A stretch of DNA of 64,000 nucleotides from an uncultured Ruminococcus sp. (GTDB taxonomy: Bacteria; Bacillota; Clostridia; Lachnospirales; Lachnospiraceae): positions 1 through 64,000 of the forward strand of contig UQKK01000017.1 in assembly GCA_900541505.1 (NCBI GenBank). Direction: 5' to 3'. Numbering within the stretch: position 1 is the first letter of the stretch; each line of letters opens with the position of its first letter. Shown here in pieces: positions 41,132-49,637 of this stretch. The position numbers and the translations under genes are program-made. A model generated the notes under the pieces. That model searched no databases and had not been told where the DNA came from. It worked only from the letters and a program-made list of their open reading frames with translations.

Positions 41132-42514
41132 ATGGGTATCACAAACGCAAACAAACAGATAAATGTCACGCAAATTGACTGTGACGGCACACTAAAGGTA
41201 ACTCTCGCGCTCTCCGCCTCGCCGGATATCTCGTCCAATCCGACAGATATCGTGCTTGTGCTGGACCGTTCCGGCAGCATGGCGGGCAGTCCGCTTGAAA
41301 ACATGAAACTGGGCGCCAACGCTTTTATCGACATCATCGACCAGGCAACGGACGGTTCCCAGGACGGAACTATCGGAAACGGCAGTTCCATCGGTATCGT
41401 CAGCTTTTCTGACACAGCCACAGACAACACGCAGCTCATAACTTCCGTGGCAGATTTGAAGGCAGCGGTCAACTCTCTGACTGCCGGAGGCTCCACCAAC
41501 CATGCGGATGCTTTCACCAAGGCGACACAGCTTTTCAATCCGGCTTCTGCGAATGCCAAGGTCATCGTCATGTTCACAGACGGCAAGACGACCACAGGCG
41601 CTCCGCCCGCTCCTGTCGCGGCAGCGGCAAGGGCAGCGGGAATCATCATCTACTGCATCGGTCTTATCGGCTCCGATGGCATCGATGTAAATGTGCTCAA
41701 TGACTGGGCGACAGACCCGGATGCTTCCCACGTTGCCGTTACTCCCGATGAATCCGACCTGGAGGACTTATTCAAGGACCTGGCAGCCAATATTTCCAAA
41801 CCCGGCGCCACCAACATCGTCATCGACGAGACTGTAAACCCGGAATTTACTATCCTGAGCGTTGCGCCGCCGTCTAAGGGAACTGCCACCATGTTAAACG
41901 CAATCTCCCTGCAGTGGAAGATTCCTTCCCTGGGAGTCTCCGGAAATGAAGGCGCCACTCTAGAATTTCTCGTGCGGCACACAAACTCCACATCCGGAAA
42001 CAAACTGGTGAATCAGTCTGTCTCCTATTCAGATGATGAGGGAAATGTCGTGACATTCCCGGCTCCCACAGTGGATGTAGAGTGCGGCATCGTCGTACAC
42101 CCGGAGCCGTGTCCTGTACCGACCGATTTAACCGTAGAAGGATGCCAGGATTCCCTTGCCGTAGATTTAGGCGAGACCAACCTGGAGTCCCAGGGCCGCA
42201 TCGTGCAGCTCGATGTCACCATCAAAAATGTCTGCCCCTACAGAAGGGTTGCGCTGGGCGTCATCCTGACCGAAATTGACCCGCGGGGAGTCGAATACCG
42301 CCGTGGGCTGAAGACCATCACTGTACCGGCGCACAACTATCCGTACTGCCGGGATATTCAGGTAAAATGTATCCGCTTCGTACTGCCGGAAGACTTAAAT
42401 GTCTCCACCGACAATCCCACAGGCATGTGCAGCCCCAGAAACTTAAGGGCACGTTTCATCGCCCACACCATTGACAACGATTATAACTGCTGCGATACAC
42501 TCCTCACCGTATAG
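41132..42514 (+). CDS. VWA-domain protein without signal peptide
   Basis: 460 residues. A von Willebrand A domain (about 36-220) has a complete MIDAS: DRSGS at 45-49, the threonine in GGSTNHADAF and the aspartate in FTDGKTTTG. Residues 225-305 look like a beta-rich repeat domain (VNPEFTILSVAPP...LEFLVRHTNSTSG). The last 140 residues contain about eight cysteines in two clusters and resemble a second beta domain. No signal peptide, sorting signal or membrane helix is seen, so it is either cytoplasmic or exported by an unusual route. TTGGAGGTAGAAATTAT precedes the start. Function unknown to me. Confidence 0.85.
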   Translation: MGITNANKQINVTQIDCDGTLKVTLALSASPDISSNPTDIVLVLDRSGSMAGSPLENMKLGANAFIDIIDQATDGSQDGTIGNGSSIGIVSFSDTATDNTQLITSVADLKAAVNSLTAGGSTNHADAFTKATQLFNPASANAKVIVMFTDGKTTTGAPPAPVAAAARAAGIIIYCIGLIGSDGIDVNVLNDWATDPDASHVAVTPDESDLEDLFKDLAANISKPGATNIVIDETVNPEFTILSVAPPSKGTATMLNAISLQWKIPSLGVSGNEGATLEFLVRHTNSTSGNKLVNQSVSYSDDEGNVVTFPAPTVDVECGIVVHPEPCPVPTDLTVEGCQDSLAVDLGETNLESQGRIVQLDVTIKNVCPYRRVALGVILTEIDPRGVEYRRGLKTITVPAHNYPYCRDIQVKCIRFVLPEDLNVSTDNPTGMCSPRNLRARFIAHTIDNDYNCCDTLLTV

Positions 42515-42523
42515 CCAGACAAA

Positions 42524-42573
42524 GGGACTGCCCTCAAAGTTTTCCCTGACAGGAAACTCTGAAGGGCAGCCCC
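42524..42573. terminator. Terminator between the VWA and aldehyde dehydrogenase genes
   Basis: CTGCCCT (42528-42534) pairs with AGGGCAG (42563-42569), with AGTTTTCC/GGAAACT as inner stem. It sits between two convergent stop codons. Confidence 0.7.
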
Positions 42574-42577
42574 CTTC

Positions 42578-43984
42578 TTATCTCAGAATACGTTCCAAAA
42601 ATTTTTTCTGTGCCTTTGTGTACGGCGGGTAACCCGGCGCAGGCACTCTTCCTGCCGGCTTTGTGTAGATGCTGCGTTCATGGGTAAAGGTCTCAAAGCT
42701 GTATCTGCCATGATAGTTACCCATTCCCGAATATCCCACCCCGCCAAAAGGCAGGTTTACGCCCACCAGATGACTGACGGTATCGTTGACCGCCACGCCT
42801 CCTGACTGGGTGTGACGCAGTATCCATTCTTTTGCCGCTTTATTTTTGGTAAAAATATAGAGCGCCAGAGGATGTTCCCTCCTGCCGATAAAAGCTGCGG
42901 CTTCCTTTAGCGTACAGTAAGTCAGCACCGGCAAAATAGGACCGAACAGTTCCTCCTGCATAGACGCAGGCATCTCTCCCTCCTTCTCACCAAGAGCGGC
43001 AGCTTTTCCCAAATCCAGTACCGTCGGTCCGATGTAGCGCTTCTGCCTATTCCTGCCGTATCCGAACACCTGATAGACGCTGTCCCTCTCCAGTATCTGT
43101 TCCAGCCTGTCATAATGCCGTTCGTTTATAATCCTGCCGAAATCCCGGTTTTCTTCTATATTCTCTCCATAAAGTTCTTCCACTGCCCGCTTCATTTCCT
43201 TAAGCAGGGCATCCTTAATCTCTTCATCTGCCAGCACATAGTCCGGCGCCACACAGGTCTGCCCGGCATTGATGAGTTTCCCCCACATGATGCGGTACGC
43301 TGCCTGCCGGATATCCGCAGTCTTCTCCACAATAACCGGACTTTTACCTCCCAGCTCCAGAGTCACAGGGATGAGATGCTCTGCTGCTGCCTTCATCACA
43401 ATTTTGCCGACACGCACACTGCCTGTGAAGAAAATATAATCAAAACGCTGCTTTAGGAGCTCGGTATTTACTTCCACGCCGCCGTCCACACAGCAGACAT
43501 ACTCCTTCTGAAATGTCTTTTCTATCAGGCGCTTCACCGCATCCGCTGTATGCGGCGCCAGCTCCGACGGCTTTAAGACCGCGCAGTTTCCCGCCGCTAT
43601 CGCCCCGATGAGCGGTTCCATGAGAAGCTGGAAGGGATAATTATAAGGTCCCATGATGAGCGCCAGTCCGTACGGCTCCTTCCGAATCCTGCTCCTTCCG
43701 GGAAATAGATGGACTGGAGTCGGCACTCTTCTCTCCTTCGCCCAGCCCGGCAAATGCCGGATGGTATGCCGGATATCGGAAAGTACCAGCCCGATTTCTG
43801 TCTCATAACTCTCCGTCTCCTGCTTTCCTAAATCCAAAAACAGCGCCCGCTCTATCTCCTGCTTATGTTCCGCGATTGCCGCATACAGCCGCTTCAGACT
43901 GCGAATCCGAAATCCCGGACTGCGGGGCGCCCCTGATTGGAAATACTCTCGCTGCGCTTTCACAAGCTGCCCTACATGTTCCAT
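42578..43984 (-). CDS. NAD(P)-dependent aldehyde dehydrogenase (class 3-like)
   Basis: 468 residues. NYPFQLLMEPLIGAIAAGN, FTGSVRVGKIV (nucleotide-binding region), LELGGKSP with its glutamate, and GQTCVAPDYVL with the catalytic cysteine are intact; the C-terminus has PFGGVGYSGMGNYHGRYSFETFTH. This pattern is typical of fatty/aromatic aldehyde dehydrogenases of the ALDH3 group. Monocistronic. GGAAGGAGGATGGGCA precedes the start. The physiological aldehyde is unknown. Confidence 0.92.
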   Translation of the reverse strand: MEHVGQLVKAQREYFQSGAPRSPGFRIRSLKRLYAAIAEHKQEIERALFLDLGKQETESYETEIGLVLSDIRHTIRHLPGWAKERRVPTPVHLFPGRSRIRKEPYGLALIMGPYNYPFQLLMEPLIGAIAAGNCAVLKPSELAPHTADAVKRLIEKTFQKEYVCCVDGGVEVNTELLKQRFDYIFFTGSVRVGKIVMKAAAEHLIPVTLELGGKSPVIVEKTADIRQAAYRIMWGKLINAGQTCVAPDYVLADEEIKDALLKEMKRAVEELYGENIEENRDFGRIINERHYDRLEQILERDSVYQVFGYGRNRQKRYIGPTVLDLGKAAALGEKEGEMPASMQEELFGPILPVLTYCTLKEAAAFIGRREHPLALYIFTKNKAAKEWILRHTQSGGVAVNDTVSHLVGVNLPFGGVGYSGMGNYHGRYSFETFTHERSIYTKPAGRVPAPGYPPYTKAQKKFLERILR

Positions 43985-44248
43985 TGCCCATCCTCCTTCC
44001 AGACCATGTTCTTATCCTAAACTTTTATTTTCTCTAATATACTATAGCGGCATAAAAATTTCAAATTCCCCGCCGGGAACGTTTCTCTCCTGCGGCACGC
44101 CAGACACGCCGCTATCCCGGCAGAAAATACCTTACCCAAACACAATCCGCTTTTTTGATAGTATTGTGCTAATATTTAGAAGAATAATGCAAGAATTTCC
44201 TGATAATCCAGATTAAAATACAACTAGAATCCTCGCAAGGAGGAACTG

Positions 44249-44296
44249 TTGACACACCACAGTCGTTTCATAGAAAGGAGCTTCTCATGCATATAA
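44249..44296 (+). CDS. Possible 15-residue leader peptide overlapping the glgP start
   Basis: A TTG codon five bases after a perfect AAGGAGGA opens a reading frame of 15 codons whose stop (TAA, 44294-44296) overlaps the beginning of glgP (ATG at 44287). The arrangement would couple translation of the phosphorylase to the leader. glgP has its own GAAAGGAGC site as well, so the leader may be accidental. Confidence 0.3.
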   Translation: MTHHSRFIERSFSCI

Positions 44297-46539
44297 AAGA
44301 ACTACTTCCACAGCACCTTGGAAAATCAATATCTGACGCTTCCAACAGGGAGATTTATCAGGCGCTGCTCGCCATCGTACAGGACCTGGCATCCAAAAAG
44401 GAACAGCCGGAGGACAAAAAAAAGCTGTATTATATTTCCGCAGAATTTCTCATCGGAAAGCTGTTGTCAAACAATCTGATAAACCTCGGCATCTACGAGG
44501 AAACGAAAGAAGCCCTGGCAGAACAGGGAAAAGTGTTGAGTGAAATCGAAGAACTGGAGCCGGAGCCCTCCCTCGGAAACGGCGGTCTGGGACGTCTCGC
44601 CGCCTGCTTTCTCGATTCCATCGCTACCCTTGGGCTTGCAGGGGACGGCATCGGTCTGAATTATCACCTGGGACTGTTCCGGCAGACATTTGAGGAGAAC
44701 CTTCAGAAAGAAGAACCCAATCCCTGGATAGAGAACCCTTCCTGGCTGAAAAAGACTTCCGTCACCTATCCCGTGGAATTTGGCGGACTGACCCTTCAGT
44801 CACGGATGTACGACATCGAAGTCACAGGGTACGAAAACCGCACCAACAAGCTGCATCTTTTCGATGTGGACTCCGTAGATGAGAGCATGGTAGAGGACGG
44901 CATCTCTTTCGATAAAGAAGATATCGCCCGCAGTCTCACTCTGTTCCTCTATCCGGACGACAGCGATGAAAAGGGAAGACTTTTGCGTATTTACCAGCAG
45001 TACTTTATGGTAAGCTGCGGCGCGCAGCTCATCTTGGATGAATGTACGGCAAAGGGCTGCAATCTCCATGACCTGCCGGATTACGCGGTCATCCAGATTA
45101 ACGACACCCACCCGACCATGGTCATCCCGGAGCTCATCCGCCTGCTGACCTTAAGAGGCATCGATTTGGACGAAGCCATCGACATCGTATCCAAAACCTG
45201 TGCTTACACCAACCACACCATCCTCGCGGAAGCACTGGAGAAATGGCCGCTGTCCTACTTAAAGAAAGTAGTGCCGCAGCTCGTACCGATTATCGAAATC
45301 CTGGATGATAAAGTGCGGAGGAAGTTTACTGATGAAAGTGTGGCAATCATCGACCGCGGCGACACCGTACATATGGCGCACATTGACATCCACTACGGCT
45401 TCAGCGTAAACGGCGTGGCGGCGCTGCATACGGAAATTCTCAAAGAGAATGAACTTAACAACTTCTACCAGATTTACCCGGAGAAGTTCAATAATAAGAC
45501 CAACGGCATCACCTTCCGCAGGTGGCTCATCCACTGCAACCCGCAGCTTACGCGGTTACTGGATTCCACCATCGGATGCGGATACCGCAAGGATGCCGCG
45601 CAGCTTGAAAAGTTTTTAAGATTCCGTCACGACAGAGAGGTACTCCGCCGTCTCGCGGACATCAAGCTGGAAAACAAAAAGGCGCTCTGCGCCTATTTGA
45701 AATCCACCCAGGGAATCGAATTAAACCCGGATTCCGTATTTGACATCCAGATTAAGCGTCTGCACGAATATAAACGTCAGCAGATGAACGCCCTCTATCT
45801 GATTGACAAATACTTAGAAATCAAGGCGGGCAAAAAGCCTTCCACACCGATTACCGCTATTTTCGGCGCGAAAGCGGCTCCTGCCTATGTCATTGCCAAG
45901 GACATCATCCATCTGATATTATGTCTTCAGGAACTTATCAACAATGACCCGGAGGTCAGCCCTTACCTGAAGGTCGCTATGGTGGAAAACTATAATGTTA
46001 CCCTGGCGGAGAAGCTAATTCCCGCCTGCGATATCTCCGAACAGATTTCCCTGGCTTCCAAGGAGGCGAGCGGCACCGGAAACATGAAGTTCATGTTAAA
46101 CGGAGCGATTACTCTGGGAACCGAGGACGGCGCCAACGTGGAAATCCACGAGTGCGTGGGCGATGATAATATTTTTGTCTTCGGCGCTTCCAGCGATGAG
46201 GTCATCGAGCATTATGAGAAAGCGGACTATGTGTCCAAAGACTATTACAAAAAGGACAAAGCCATCAAAGCTGCGGTGGACTTCATCACAAGCAAAGAGC
46301 TTTTAGCTATCGGAAATGAAGAAAATCTGACAAGACTGCAGAAAGAGCTTATCGGCAAAGACTGGTTCATGACTCTCCTTGATTTTCAGGCTTACAAGGA
46401 GAAAAAGGAAGAGGCGCTCAAGGCGTATGAGGACCGCGCTTCCTGGGAGGAGAAAATGCTTGTCAATATCGCCAAAGCCGGATTCTTCTCTTCCGACCGT
46501 ACCATCGAGGAATACAACCAGGATATCTGGAAATTATAG
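44287..46539 (+). CDS. glgP: Glycogen/starch/maltodextrin phosphorylase
   Basis: 750 residues, slightly short for the GT35 family. EPSLGNGGLGRLAACFLDS near residue 100, NDTHPTM, GVAALHTEILK, NGITFRRWL, IQIKRLHEYKRQ and the pyridoxal-phosphate lysine in EASGTGNMKFMLNGA are intact. It releases glucose-1-phosphate from alpha-1,4-glucans in the cytoplasm. It is followed after 17 bases by malQ, so the pair degrades glycogen or imported maltodextrins. Confidence 0.96.
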   Translation: MHIKELLPQHLGKSISDASNREIYQALLAIVQDLASKKEQPEDKKKLYYISAEFLIGKLLSNNLINLGIYEETKEALAEQGKVLSEIEELEPEPSLGNGGLGRLAACFLDSIATLGLAGDGIGLNYHLGLFRQTFEENLQKEEPNPWIENPSWLKKTSVTYPVEFGGLTLQSRMYDIEVTGYENRTNKLHLFDVDSVDESMVEDGISFDKEDIARSLTLFLYPDDSDEKGRLLRIYQQYFMVSCGAQLILDECTAKGCNLHDLPDYAVIQINDTHPTMVIPELIRLLTLRGIDLDEAIDIVSKTCAYTNHTILAEALEKWPLSYLKKVVPQLVPIIEILDDKVRRKFTDESVAIIDRGDTVHMAHIDIHYGFSVNGVAALHTEILKENELNNFYQIYPEKFNNKTNGITFRRWLIHCNPQLTRLLDSTIGCGYRKDAAQLEKFLRFRHDREVLRRLADIKLENKKALCAYLKSTQGIELNPDSVFDIQIKRLHEYKRQQMNALYLIDKYLEIKAGKKPSTPITAIFGAKAAPAYVIAKDIIHLILCLQELINNDPEVSPYLKVAMVENYNVTLAEKLIPACDISEQISLASKEASGTGNMKFMLNGAITLGTEDGANVEIHECVGDDNIFVFGASSDEVIEHYEKADYVSKDYYKKDKAIKAAVDFITSKELLAIGNEENLTRLQKELIGKDWFMTLLDFQAYKEKKEEALKAYEDRASWEEKMLVNIAKAGFFSSDRTIEEYNQDIWKL

Positions 46540-46556
46540 CAGCAAAGGAGGAAATC

Positions 46557-48050
46557 ATGAGAGCAAGCGGAGTTTTATTACCTGTTTTTTCACTGCCGTC
46601 CAAATATGGAATCGGCTGCTTTTCCAAGGAGGCGTATCAGTTCGTTGACCAACTGAAGGAGGCGGGACAAAGCCGCTGGCAGATTCTCCCTCTCGGTCCC
46701 ACCGGCTACGGGGATTCCCCGTACCAGTCCTTCTCCACCTTCGCGGGCAATCCGTATTTTATCGACTTAAAAACTCTGATAAAAGAAGGGCTGCTGACGA
46801 AGAAAGAATGTGCCTCCTACGATTTCGGGGAGCAGAAAGATTATATCGACTACGAGAAGCTCTATCACTCCCGCTTTAAAGTACTGAAAAAAGCATACAA
46901 ACGCTTTCAGCCCGATGGGGACTATAAGAAGTTTGTCGCTAAAAATGACTGGTGGCTCAAAGACTACTGTCTCTACATGGCGATAAAAGACAGTTTAGGC
47001 GGCGCGCCCTGGTCCGAATGGGAGGCGCCTCTGCGCGACAGGGACAGGGAGGCTCTCGCCCAGGCGGAGGAGCGGCTCGCCGATGAAATCGATTTCTACG
47101 CTTTTCAGCAGTTTGAATTTGATAAACAGTGGGGGAAACTCAAATCCTACGCCAATAAAAACGGCATACAGATTGTGGGAGACCTCCCCATCTACGTGGC
47201 GTTTGACAGCGCGGACACCTGGGCCGCGCCGCAGCTTTTCCAGTTTGACGAAGACCACAAGCCCACCCGTGTAGCAGGATGCCCGCCGGATGCATTTTCC
47301 GCTACCGGACAGCTCTGGGGCAATCCCCTCTATGACTGGGATTATCACAGACAGACCGGCTACGACTGGTGGCTGAAACGTATCTCCTACTGTTTTAAGC
47401 TGTATGATATCGTGCGCATCGACCATTTCCGGGGATTTGACGAGTACTATGCTATCCCCTACGGGGATAAGACCGCCGAGCACGGCAAATGGCAGAAAGG
47501 TCCGGGCATGGACATCTTCCGCGCACTGGAAAAACAGTTCGGGAAACTTAATATCATTGCGGAAGATTTGGGATTTTTGACTGACAGTGTCCTCAAACTT
47601 TTGAAGGACAGCGGATTTCCGGGCATGAAGGTTGTCCAGTTTGCCTTTGATTCGCGTGAGGCGTCCAATTACCTGCCTCACACTTATCCCACAAACTGCG
47701 TGGTCTACACCGGAACCCATGACAATGACACCACACGGAGCTGGTATCACAACGCTCCCAAAGAGTGCCGGGATTTGGCGAAAAAATATCTCGTAAAACC
47801 ACGTCTGGATGAGGATACTCTCGCCTGGGACTTCATCGCCATGGCGATGAGCAGCGTGGCAGACCTCTGCGTGACACCTATACAGGATTTCCTCTGTCTG
47901 GACGGACATGCAAGAATCAACACCCCCTCCACCCTGGGCGGAAACTGGACCTGGCGTCTCACCAAAGGGCAGATAACAAAAGAACTTGTAAAACAAATCT
48001 ATGAGATGACCGAATTGTACGGACGTCTCCCGGAAAAGAAGAAAAAGTAA
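46557..48050 (+). CDS. malQ: 4-alpha-glucanotransferase (amylomaltase)
   Basis: 497 residues, GH77. RASGVLLPVFSLPSKYGIG, QILPLGPTGYGDSPYQSFSTFAGNPYFIDL, GDLPIYVAFDSADTWA, VRIDHFRGFDEYYAIP (nucleophile Asp), NIIAEDLGFLT (acid/base Glu) and THDNDTTRSW are all present. It disproportionates short maltodextrins so that phosphorylase can continue. AAAGGAGGAAATC precedes the ATG. Confidence 0.96.
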   Translation: MRASGVLLPVFSLPSKYGIGCFSKEAYQFVDQLKEAGQSRWQILPLGPTGYGDSPYQSFSTFAGNPYFIDLKTLIKEGLLTKKECASYDFGEQKDYIDYEKLYHSRFKVLKKAYKRFQPDGDYKKFVAKNDWWLKDYCLYMAIKDSLGGAPWSEWEAPLRDRDREALAQAEERLADEIDFYAFQQFEFDKQWGKLKSYANKNGIQIVGDLPIYVAFDSADTWAAPQLFQFDEDHKPTRVAGCPPDAFSATGQLWGNPLYDWDYHRQTGYDWWLKRISYCFKLYDIVRIDHFRGFDEYYAIPYGDKTAEHGKWQKGPGMDIFRALEKQFGKLNIIAEDLGFLTDSVLKLLKDSGFPGMKVVQFAFDSREASNYLPHTYPTNCVVYTGTHDNDTTRSWYHNAPKECRDLAKKYLVKPRLDEDTLAWDFIAMAMSSVADLCVTPIQDFLCLDGHARINTPSTLGGNWTWRLTKGQITKELVKQIYEMTELYGRLPEKKKK

Positions 48051-48063
48051 TCTTCAGCTTTGC

Positions 48064-48112
48064 GGCTGCGGCTTGTCACTCAACCTCACAAGCCGCAGCC
48101 GGGTTTGTTTTT
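48064..48112 (+). terminator. Terminator of glgP-malQ
   Basis: Thirteen-base perfect stem GGCTGCGGCTTGT / ACAAGCCGCAGCC (48064-48100) followed by GGGTTTGTTTTTAT. Confidence 0.92.
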
Positions 48113-48182
48113 ATCCTGCAAGCCATAATAACGCGAGGGAACGTTTACTTTATTACTTTTCAACTTGAATTTATAGGGATTT

Positions 48183-48468
48183 TTATTTTTGAGTAGGACT
48201 TATACGACTATTTTTTATGAGATTATACAGATATGTATATTCTTCTGGAAATTTTAACTTATGCCAATCTACCTTTTTGGCTATATAAACGATTTCGGAA
48301 TATTTTACATCTTCTTTTCGTTTGCGAAATGCAGCGATAATTCTGTCCTGCGGATAATTGGTGCATAAACGAATATCTTTATTCAAAATCGTATTCGGGA
48401 TGTGTACAATATTGGACTGCACATTTTGTTACGGTTTTAATAACTTGTTCTTTGGTATATTTTTTCGT
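48183..48468 (-). pseudogene. Decayed nuclease-like gene (PBECR4-like), start codon mutated and internally deleted/frameshifted
   Basis: Two reading frames on the minus strand look like pieces of one protein. The N-terminal piece (48379-48468) reads KKYTKEQVIKTVTKCAVQY and is preceded by AGGAGGTG and eight bases, with ACG where ATG is expected. The C-terminal piece (up to the stop at 48183) reads IPNTILNKDIRLC...DRIIAAFRKRKED...YSEIVYIAKKVDW. The text resembles the phage-barnase/RelE-like PBECR4 proteins, but this is from memory. A middle portion appears lost. Base composition is AT-rich compared with both neighbours. Confidence 0.55.
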
Positions 48469-48586
48469 TAGTACCACCTCCTGCGATTTTAGAAGGAAAT
48501 TTAAAAGGAGGACTGACAGCACCGTAGTACTGTTCCGCCTCCTTTAGTGACTGATTTTTCTGTTGTCCGCCAACTGTCAGTTCCAT
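48437..48586 (-). CDS. Short hypothetical frame upstream of the decayed nuclease-like gene
   Basis: 49 codons ending ...EAEQYYGAVSPPFKFPSKIAGGG and running into the decayed gene in another frame. There is no clear ribosome binding site. It may be the tail of a former upstream partner gene. I do not recognise it. Confidence 0.25.
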   Translation of the reverse strand: MELTVGGQQKNQSLKEAEQYYGAVSPPFKFPSKIAGGGTNEKIYQRTSY

Positions 48587-48650
48587 CCAAACAATGTTGT
48601 TCTACTGCATATCTGTCAGGTTTTTCTGTTGCCTGCCAACTGTCGAGTCC
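48551..48650. repeat. Imperfect direct repeat, 66-base period
   Basis: TTTTTCTGTT...GCCAACTGTC occurs at 48555 and again at 48621 (about 25 of 30 bases alike). The 48.47-48.80 kb interval otherwise holds nothing I can call a gene; it looks degenerate. Confidence 0.55.
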
Positions 48651-48806
48651 AATCCCTCGCATATATTTCGGATTTTCGGTGTCAGCCGCACCAGCAGAAT
48701 AAAGTCTGCTTTCTTACCAGTATTATATGAAATTAAATTATAAAAATCAACTGGTAAATCTTACTGAATATTGATAGTAGACTGATTTTTCTCTTTCCCG
48801 CACCCT

Positions 48807-49574
48807 TTAAATATACTCCAATATCCCCCTTATATCTCTCACCACTGCATCCGCCCCGGCTTCTTTATATTTCTTCTCCGCAGCTTCCAGGCGCGCCTGC
48901 TTTTCCTCCTCTGTGAGCGCCTCGAACTCTGCCTTAGTCAGCCCGATGACAGAGCTGCCCTCCAGGATACCAACGGTGAACACTCCTGCATTTTTTCCTT
49001 CCAGAATATCTGCCACGGTGTCACCTGCCTTGATGACTTTGCTCACAGAATCTATTTTCAGTGTTTCCATATTTTTAAATATCATATACGGATAGGGTCT
49101 TCCCATCTTATTGCAGGAATCCGGGCTGAACCAGCAATCCGGAGAATAGCCTGCTTTGGCAGCGGTAGGAACAACGATATCCATCATGATATCGGTATAC
49201 CCTGTGGTAGAACCGATTTTGATTCCCTTTTCCCGCAGTTTCTGCACTGTTTCCAGAACATAGGGCTTCGGGTCCGCGTATTGGGGAAGTATTTTCAAGA
49301 GCTGCTTTTCATAGCTTTCATACATCCTGTCAGCATCTGTATCTTCCGGGTCACGTCCGTATTTTTCTATCCATTCCTTTTTGATTCTGTCCATCTCCAG
49401 CATGGTACGGATATGCTCCCATTTTAATTTCCCCATGGGCTCTCTGACTTCCGCCGGGGTGGGCTCGATTCCCTGTTCCCTGAACACTTCTGTAAATACC
49501 TCCACCGGAGCGAAGCTTCCATAATCTACGGTTGTTCCTGCCCAATCAAAAATAACTGCTTCTTTCTTATTCAT
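48807..49574 (-). CDS. phnX: Phosphonoacetaldehyde hydrolase
   Basis: 255 residues from MNKKEAVIFDWAGTTVDYG, with GGAGGAGATAAA before the ATG. It is a HAD-superfamily enzyme whose nucleophile is the first Asp of FDWAGTTVD; GKLKWEHIRTML provides the Schiff-base lysine region, and CWFSPDSCNKMGRPYPYMIFKNM is typical of PhnX. It splits phosphonoacetaldehyde to acetaldehyde and phosphate. With phnW upstream it completes 2-aminoethylphosphonate degradation. Confidence 0.95.
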   Translation of the reverse strand: MNKKEAVIFDWAGTTVDYGSFAPVEVFTEVFREQGIEPTPAEVREPMGKLKWEHIRTMLEMDRIKKEWIEKYGRDPEDTDADRMYESYEKQLLKILPQYADPKPYVLETVQKLREKGIKIGSTTGYTDIMMDIVVPTAAKAGYSPDCWFSPDSCNKMGRPYPYMIFKNMETLKIDSVSKVIKAGDTVADILEGKNAGVFTVGILEGSSVIGLTKAEFEALTEEEKQARLEAAEKKYKEAGADAVVRDIRGILEYI

Positions 49575-49637
49575 TTTATCTCCTCCTGACATTCTCTATC
49601 ATTCATCAATCATCGTTGCTATCAGTGCGCACTGACG

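Noticed and set aside
41192..41731. 179-codon minus-strand frame, and a second at 41128-41649
   Set aside because: Both are shadows of the VWA gene on the other strand.
46995..47996. 333-codon open frame on the minus strand
   Set aside because: Antisense to malQ, whose conserved motifs fill the same interval.
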